This document shows, in pieces, positions 57,787 through 64,000 of a DNA stretch of 64,000 bases. The notes beneath the pieces were generated by a model. That model ran no database searches. It had not been told where the DNA came from and saw only the letters and a list, made by a program, of their open reading frames with translations. The first letter of the stretch is position 1; each line of letters begins with the position of its first letter. The position numbers and the translations under genes are program-made. This DNA is from Tetragonia tetragonoides. Taxonomy: Eukaryota > Streptophyta > Magnoliopsida > Caryophyllales > Aizoaceae. The stretch spans positions 17,334,001 through 17,398,000 of the forward strand of contig CM076154.1 in the NCBI GenBank assembly GCA_038025085.1, in the 5' to 3' direction.

Positions 57787-60700
57787 ATGTGGCTCAACCG
57801 CCCGAGTCGACTCACTCGCCACCTCCACCACCATCTCCAGCGTCAGTTCAGCCAATCCTCAGCCGCTTTAGTCCTCCCACTTGACCCAGAAACCCCACTC
57901 ACATACCTTGACGGTTTCCCAAAACCAGCCCCAGAAGAAACCATAAACGCTATACCAAGGTCAGATTCAGGGACCAGCATTTCAACCAAAGAGCGAAAAG
58001 CTGGCCGTGTTCCCAGCATTATTTTTGAACAAAAAGATGGCCAACATGGTGGAAATAAGAGGTTGATTTCTGTTCAAACTAATCAGATCAAAAAGCTTGT
58101 TAATCATGTGGGCAAATCCTTCTTTTTGTCTAGGCTTTTTGATCTTGAGGTTAGACCAAGTTTTGATTCTCAAGAGATTATTGAGAGTGTTCGGGTTCTT
58201 CCTAGAAAGGTATGATTTTTATTATCATGGTATTTCAAAGTTTTGTTCTTTGGTTGTTTTAATGTTTTTGATGATTGGTAGAGATGTAATTGTGTTCTGG
58301 GTTTTGGTTAGTTCGTCATTTGGAAATGTAGAGATGTAATTGTTTTCTGTGTTTTGGTTAATTAGTCATTTGGAAATGTCTACACTTATTAGGTTATTGA
58401 ACCTGAGGATTGTGAGTATAGTTTGTTGGGATGTAATTCTGTTCTAGGTTTTGGTTAGTTAGTCATTTGGACATATAATGTAAAACTGTAAAAGTTGTAT
58501 GTTGGCAATTGGGGTATTGAATTGGAAGAAATCAAAGGAAATGGTGGAACTTTTAGCAGCAACTGTTAGTTGGTTACTAAACTTAAGGATTGTGATTTTA
58601 TTTGTTGGTGATAAGTAAGTTACTATTTCCATGGAACTCACATATTGTAACTTAGCGGGCAATATAGCAATAGAGTAATGGAGCAACCTTCTAGGAAGGG
58701 TCCCCCATGAACTCTATCCCTGGCAACATACTTGATTGACAATTTGACAGTACAACTCAGAACTAATTCATCAACCGATTACAATAACTGGCATGTTTAC
58801 AAGTCTTCCTATTCATATTGAACATCTTATGTTTAGCTCGAATGTTTCTTCTAATTAGTGAATGAATCTCTGACTTGTCTGGACTAGTTCCTCTGAACTT
58901 CTTTTGGATTCTGGCTAGCCAAATGTAGTAAATTACAGCAGCATTCAAAGCCCTTTTTTCGTGCCTTTTGTTTTTTCTGATCCTATTCACCATCTGAGTA
59001 TCTGAGTAATACCTGCATGTATCTTTGTAGTCCCCAGCCATGACATAGTCTCTTTAGCCAATTGCTTGGACCAGTTGCAATTTGCAAGAAAACAACAAGT
59101 CCTTGATCCAATTGCTTGGGCCAGTTGGAATGTAATTATGTTCTAGGTGTTGGTTAGTTGGTAAATTGGAAAGGTCGAATTGTGTATGTTGGCAATGATC
59201 AAAGGGTTTTTGCATTAAAAAAAAAACAAAAAGGTTTCTTTTTTGTTTGGGGGGTTGAGGGGCGGGGGGGGGGGGGGGCAGTAACACTTTCTAGGTTATT
59301 GAATTTGAGGATCGTGAGTTTTACATTTTTGGTGTCCTTTTTCGTACCTGCAGGTAGCCTTATACTTGTTTTCAAAAGTTGGAACTATGTCCTTCATCTA
59401 AAGACTTCACTCATCTTGAAAGTTAAACCAGGTTGCTTTCTGTGTGTTTTGGTCGTTCATTGTGCCAAAATTGGGTTTATGGGGAATGGTTTTTGATTTG
59501 GTCAGCCCAAATATAACTTATTGTGAGTTATGCAGTATGTACTGTGTAGGAATTAGAAGTTATGACTTGTCCGATAAAATTTAGGGGGAAGGACTACACG
59601 GCAGACATACAATTATTAGCTCCATCAGGAAGGGAAGGTAAAGCTGAAGTTTAAATAAAGGGATTAAGAAAATGCTTTTAATTAAGTGATAATCTTTGAT
59701 CATCAGGATAGGCTAGGAAATTAGGAATGTATTCATCCAGCTTCTATATTAAAGTGCCAGAGTTCAATGTAGCTTTTTGAAGGAAGTTATGGATGGCTTT
59801 TGTAGTTTGTGTAACTTGGAGAGTTCAAAAATGAGGTAGTCACTTTGTCGCAGAATGAGGCGTCTGGAGTAATATTGGTGATAATTTTCTAAATTTGAGC
59901 AACCTTGTTGTTCATGTGTTATTATTTATAATGGCTTTATTGTTAGATGACTACATGGTTGAGGAAAACGGGGTTCTATTGGTATATCATGAGGTTCCTA
60001 TCTTCTCAAAAAAAAAAAAACAAAAAAAAAAAAAAAAACCATGAGGTCCCTAGTTAAATGTCGAATGTAAGTTATGTAACCAATAGGTCGGGCACTTGTA
60101 AACGAGTACACAGAGCAGTTCTGACTGTCTCCTTCCTTGTTACCACGCAGAATAAATGCATTCTGCAAGGACGAGTGAAGCTCCAAGCAGGAGAATGGAT
60201 TGCAATAGATTAACTGTATGTCATCCATAGCAAGTAGATGAACTTCAGAAATACCAGGATATGACTGTATGTCTGTATGGGATTCATATCACAGAGAAGA
60301 GTGTGAGAAGAATTGAAGGTTATGTGTTATTTTTTTAATGATGATGGAAAGAAGTGTTATTTAGACTTTGTCACCTACTCAATATGTTATGGAAGCAGAG
60401 TTCTCTTTGATGTCTTTGATTTTAGGTTTTCTTATGAAGATGGAAAACTGTCTAATGCAGTCATCCATACATAATTACATATTGCTTCATTCCTGAGTCA
60501 GTATGGAATCGCATTTGAATTACTAGTTGTCTTTGTTGTTGGACTTTCAAGGGTGTGGAGGATGTAAACATTACCTTCTTAGACGTGTTGTGATGACTAT
60601 CCAAGGAAACAAATTCAACCCATTTAGAAACTAGCTCGCTTACGGGGAGCTTTTTAAGCTGCTGCTTTTGTTTTCTTTCGAATCTTCCTTGTTATTTGTG

Positions 60701-63631
60701 TGAGATGACAGCTGTTGTTACTCTCACAGTCTCACTCTCTGTTCTCGATACTGCTCCATGGTACCCCTCTTTGTTGTCTCTCTTCCTCTTTAATTTTCGG
60801 CCTTGGGGCTACTTTGGATTAAGCTTGTAGGTGAACTATGTACCGCTTCTGTCTTCTGTCAATATGTAGTTGGGTACATGCCTCCCATGTCGAAAATTCA
60901 GAGGTACGGAAGAATAAAGAATACCCCCAAAGAATTTATGAAAACCTTGCACCATTATGTGGTGTTATTCTTGTGGATTTTGAAGGAATTTGAGAACCTT
61001 GAAAGAATAAAGAATACATGTAGTTGGGTAATGGAAGATAAATTTTAACTTGGTGGTTTGTTAGGATTGAAAGTGTTTTATGGGTAGGGGAGATTTTACA
61101 TCATCACTGCGTCTTTTCTTTCTTTTTTCCTTTTGCAAATGCTGAAACGGCTTGCTTTGCTCTGATGGCCTGTAGAGATAAAGGAGAATTCATGTCTCTT
61201 GATTACTAACAAAGGAGGATTGATGAGACCTTCGAATAAAGAGAGTGTGTTACTGTGTTAGTGAGGGTAAACAACAGAAAAATAAGGGTTCATTAATGGT
61301 AGTACCCACTATGTAGGGTATTAATATTTGATATGAACAACAATGCTGCTAATGGAGGAAGTTGTTGTATATAAGAAACTTTTTCATGTATGCCATTTTT
61401 TGTTTGATATTTTGGTAGAATTATATGCTATTATTGCTAAGACTACGGAAGCAAATGTAGGAATCAATTAAATATCTATTTCTTAAACTTAAATATCATA
61501 CGTAGTTGGCTAGTTGCGTCAAATATAGTTGATTTAAGGACCTTTAAATGTTCGTTAAGGAACCACCTTCAATTCAACTTCCGTTCACATAGAACCACCT
61601 CTCGTCATTTTCCGGTGATAAACACACCTGAGCAGAGCGTTTTGCCCTCCACTATGCCCCATCACGTGCCATTTCTAGTTACCGGAGTAAAAAAGATTCC
61701 CTTTATTTTTGTTTTTTTTCCAAAACCTGTAGGTTTTCCAAGAGTGCACGTGATTTCCCCCTTCTCACTTTTATAGATCTGACACTAGCTCCAAGAAAAA
61801 AAAATCTGAATAGGCATGTTGCTCTTGCTGTAAAGATTTCAAGATGAAATCTCCTTCATCTCAATTTCATCATCCTGGAATCGAAATCGGAATGGAGGGA
61901 AGCAAAATAACAGAGCCTCATGCATTGGGATTGAAATCAGAATCTGGGTAAGGCGAAACTGGAATGTGAAAGAGAAACAGGAGAGAGATTAAGAAGGGCA
62001 TTGTTGTTACCTTTAGATAATCGGAATATCAGGAAACAGGCATTCAACCGGCTTTCAATGAAATTTGTGTTGGCTTGGCAAAGTGACAACAAGATGCAAC
62101 CCCAGAGACTTTATTTTCTTGTCAATATTCTGTTTGCAAGCGTTTAAAGGCTGATTTAAGTGTGAATTAGGATTAATTTAGTGGTAGTTCTATAGTGGTT
62201 TTGCTTTTCTATGAATTATTTTACTTTTGGTTTGATACGTCACTTATGAGTAGTCAGCCATAGCTACTGTAATTGCCCTGTATCATGAGAACAGATGTCG
62301 AGAGGAGAAATTGCAAAATGGGGAAAGTGGCATGAGATGAAGGAGAATGAAACTTCAGTACTTCACCGCTTAGCGCTTGAAGGAAACAAAAAAAATAGAA
62401 CAAAAAAACTTAATCCATCAACTAGAAAAGGCACATGATGGGCATAGTGGAGGGCAAATTGGTTCACTCAGGCGTGTTTCTCCCGGAAATTGAAGAGGGG
62501 GGAGGGGGAGGATGATATTGTTGAATAATTAATGTTACCAAACACTTCTAATATGATTAGATGGCTAAAGAGTTGTGACTTTCAGCTAACATGTAAAAAT
62601 GGAGGATCTAGTAAAGCAGCAGCCTATCAACAAGGAGAAGAAATTCTGAAACTCTGGACACCCTTTACGCTACTGGAACTAAAATTTTATTTCTTCTCCT
62701 ACTAGTTTCTCTTCTTTCCCTTTCGTTTGTCTTGTTTAATTTTGGTGGGAGCAATTAGGGGCGGGGGGGTGGGGTTGACATAATGGATATAGGTGTATGG
62801 CATGACAGATTTTGTTACCTTTTCCCCTGTGAAGCCGATCATTAATCCGTCATTTCTGTGTCTTTGCTCTAAAGAAAGTTTCATCTACTGACATTCCATT
62901 CTGTTCAACGGTTTCAACTGGGGTTTCTAATGCTCATTTTCTTGGGTGAACAGATCCATTTGCATTCTGGGACTGATGCTGTGCTAAATGTTACTTTTAT
63001 AAGAGCACCTTCCGACGCCTTATTGAAGGTCGAAGTCCCCCTTGTATTTAGAGGAGAAGATGTGTCACCAGGGCTGAGAAAAGGTATCTACTGAGATAGG
63101 ATTTTGTATTCCTAAAATATGCTACTGTTTTACATGCTATTGCATGTTTTGACTTCTGTTGTGTTTTGCAAGTTCTATTTGCCATGTCAACCACATATAC
63201 AGAATGCAAATTTATGAGGGTATGTTTTGAATAGGGATTAGGTCGTAGATCTGAGTATGAATGTATGATGCTCCTAAAGGTCACTGGCTTACTGAAATTG
63301 ATGGTCTTACTGTGACATTTTCAGCGACTTGAATGATTATATTGGATTAGTTTATACATTCATTTGTTGAGATGGCATTCAAAACATTTGTAAATTTACC
63401 AAATCTTCAGGTTCGTATCTAAATATCATCAAGAGGACTGTTAAATTTCTTTGCCCTGCCGATGTAATCCCTCCTTATATTGATGTGGATTTGAGTGAGC
63501 TGGACGTGGGCGAAAAGCTGTTAATGGGGGATCTTATTGTTCATCCTGCATTGAAGTTGATTCAGTCAAAAGATGAGCCGGTTGTTAAGATTGCGGGTGC
63601 AAGAGTTTCTGACCAGAAGAAATCCAAGTAG
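57787..63631 (+). CDS. bL25-family ribosomal protein, organellar
   Basis: Exons 57787-58209, 62954-63083 and 63411-63631 join with GT-AG introns and intact phases to give 257 residues. The N-terminus (MWLNRPSRLTRHLHHHLQRQ) is rich in Arg and His and free of acids, typical of a mitochondrial targeting peptide. The conserved core (AGRVPSIIFEQKDGQHGG, LISVQTNQIKKLVNHVGKSF) and the C-terminal TL5-like part (VEVPLVFRGEDVSPGLRKG, VKFLCPADVIPPYIDVDLSE) match plant proteins annotated as ribosomal protein L25/Gln-tRNA synthetase anticodon-binding-domain family. It would bind 5S rRNA in the large organellar subunit. Length is normal for plants and no break is seen. Intron 1 is 4744 bp and carries TE insertions; intron 2 is 327 bp. 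The start is the first ATG after a CT-rich leader. Confidence 0.92.
58282..58478. repeat. Intronic ~50-bp direct repeats
   Basis: Three copies of GAGATGTAATTNTNTTCTGGGTTTTGGTTAG followed by TCATTTGGAAATG. A fourth lies at 59128-59176, on the far side of the LINE fragment, which suggests the LINE inserted within the repeat block. Confidence 0.7.
58690..59050 (-). mobile_element. LINE fragment in bL25 intron 1
   Basis: The minus-strand frame 59041-58763 reads EKRALNAAVIYYIWLARIQK and then KFRGTSPDKSEIHSLIRRNI, the C-terminal part of a plant LINE after the zf-RVT motif. It is antisense to the host gene. Confidence 0.6.
59177..61560. other. Remainder of bL25 intron 1
   Basis: No coding potential. 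It contains a poly-G run at ~59252-59279 and two A-runs at 60006-60040. Confidence 0.6.
61590..62510. mobile_element. Foldback/MITE-like element in bL25 intron 1 (~0.9 kb)
   Basis: Long terminal inverted repeats of about 130 bp are seen. For example TTGCCCTCCACTATGCCC near 61646 pairs with GGGCATAGTGGAGGGCAA near 62442, and similarity continues inward (CTAGTT near 61676 against AACTAG near 62421). No ORF. Exact ends and target duplication could not be fixed by eye. Confidence 0.6.
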
Positions 63632-64000
63632 GCTTTGCTTCAAGGTATGGACATCAATACAAGGAAAAATAAGCGTCAAGATCAAACGTTGTACTTGAGT
63701 ACTAATTTATGGTGATGAAATCCTAACATCTGACTTCTCAGATAGGTAATCTTTTCCCATGTAATGCCTGTCTGTTCTTTGATTGTGGGATACGAACATT
63801 TCCGTATTCTCCTTCAAGAAAGGCGGAGGGAGTTGGAAAAGGGGGGAAGGCATGTTGGAGATCGGAAGATTCTCGGTTGTAATAGACTTGCCAGTTTCTA
63901 GGGTGCCATTGAAGGCTTGAGATTTTGTCCTGTGTTTAGATTCCTGCTTGAAGAATAACTTCAGATGTACCTTAAGAGCTTCTTAGCCCAGTGAATTATA
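63632..64000 (+). other. Probable 3' untranslated and flanking region of the bL25 gene
   Basis: No ORF. The polyadenylation site could not be identified with confidence. Confidence 0.5.

Overview
The window is plant nuclear DNA, most likely from a dicot: chromovirus and Tat-type LTR retrotransposons, a MULE, MITEs, tRNA-derived SINEs, LINE remnants, intron-containing genes and long AT-rich spacers. The order of the plant cannot be proved from the sequence. The Tat element with an antisense ORF recalls Retand of Silene, but that is only a weak hint towards Caryophyllales.

Layout: (1) 1-5343, a tandem array of a ~950-bp monomer carrying two nested MITEs and ending in a short inverted monomer fragment. 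(2) 5408-19580, a degenerate Tat-lineage Ty3/gypsy element on the minus strand. It keeps gag, protease and integrase remnants but has lost reverse transcriptase/RNase H, and it carries two plus-strand (antisense) genes: a multi-exon plant mobile domain (PMD) gene and a DUF7745-like ORF. (3) 21273-33383, a complete but mutated Tekay/Del-type chromovirus on the minus strand, with a GGTTA target duplication, tRNA-iMet primer site, chromodomain and an extra ORF upstream of gag. (4) 33.4-41.8 kb, LINE and SINE debris, a solo LTR and diverged duplicated spacer. (5) 41849-47302, a MULE-type DNA transposon with ~60-bp TIRs and an 8-bp target duplication. It carries two convergent genes: a FAR1-like transposase gene fused to an OTU protease domain (catalytic core deleted) and a second PMD gene. 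(6) 47.3-57.5 kb, AT-rich spacer with diverged duplicates that share a short first-exon-like ORF, SINE fragments and a Copia-like solo LTR. (7) 57787-63631, the one clear host gene: a three-exon bL25-family ribosomal protein with a 4.7-kb first intron holding a LINE fragment and a foldback element.

Most notable is the PMD family appearing in two unrelated transposon classes about 35 kb apart, each time as an intron-containing cargo gene. In the retroelement the gene is antisense, so its introns survive retrotransposition. In the MULE it occupies the place of the convergent second gene of MuDR. The MULE ends are mirror images: each side has TIR, CT-rich leader, short first exon, and a first intron with a palindromic GAGTCGTCTG minisatellite and a TTA microsatellite.
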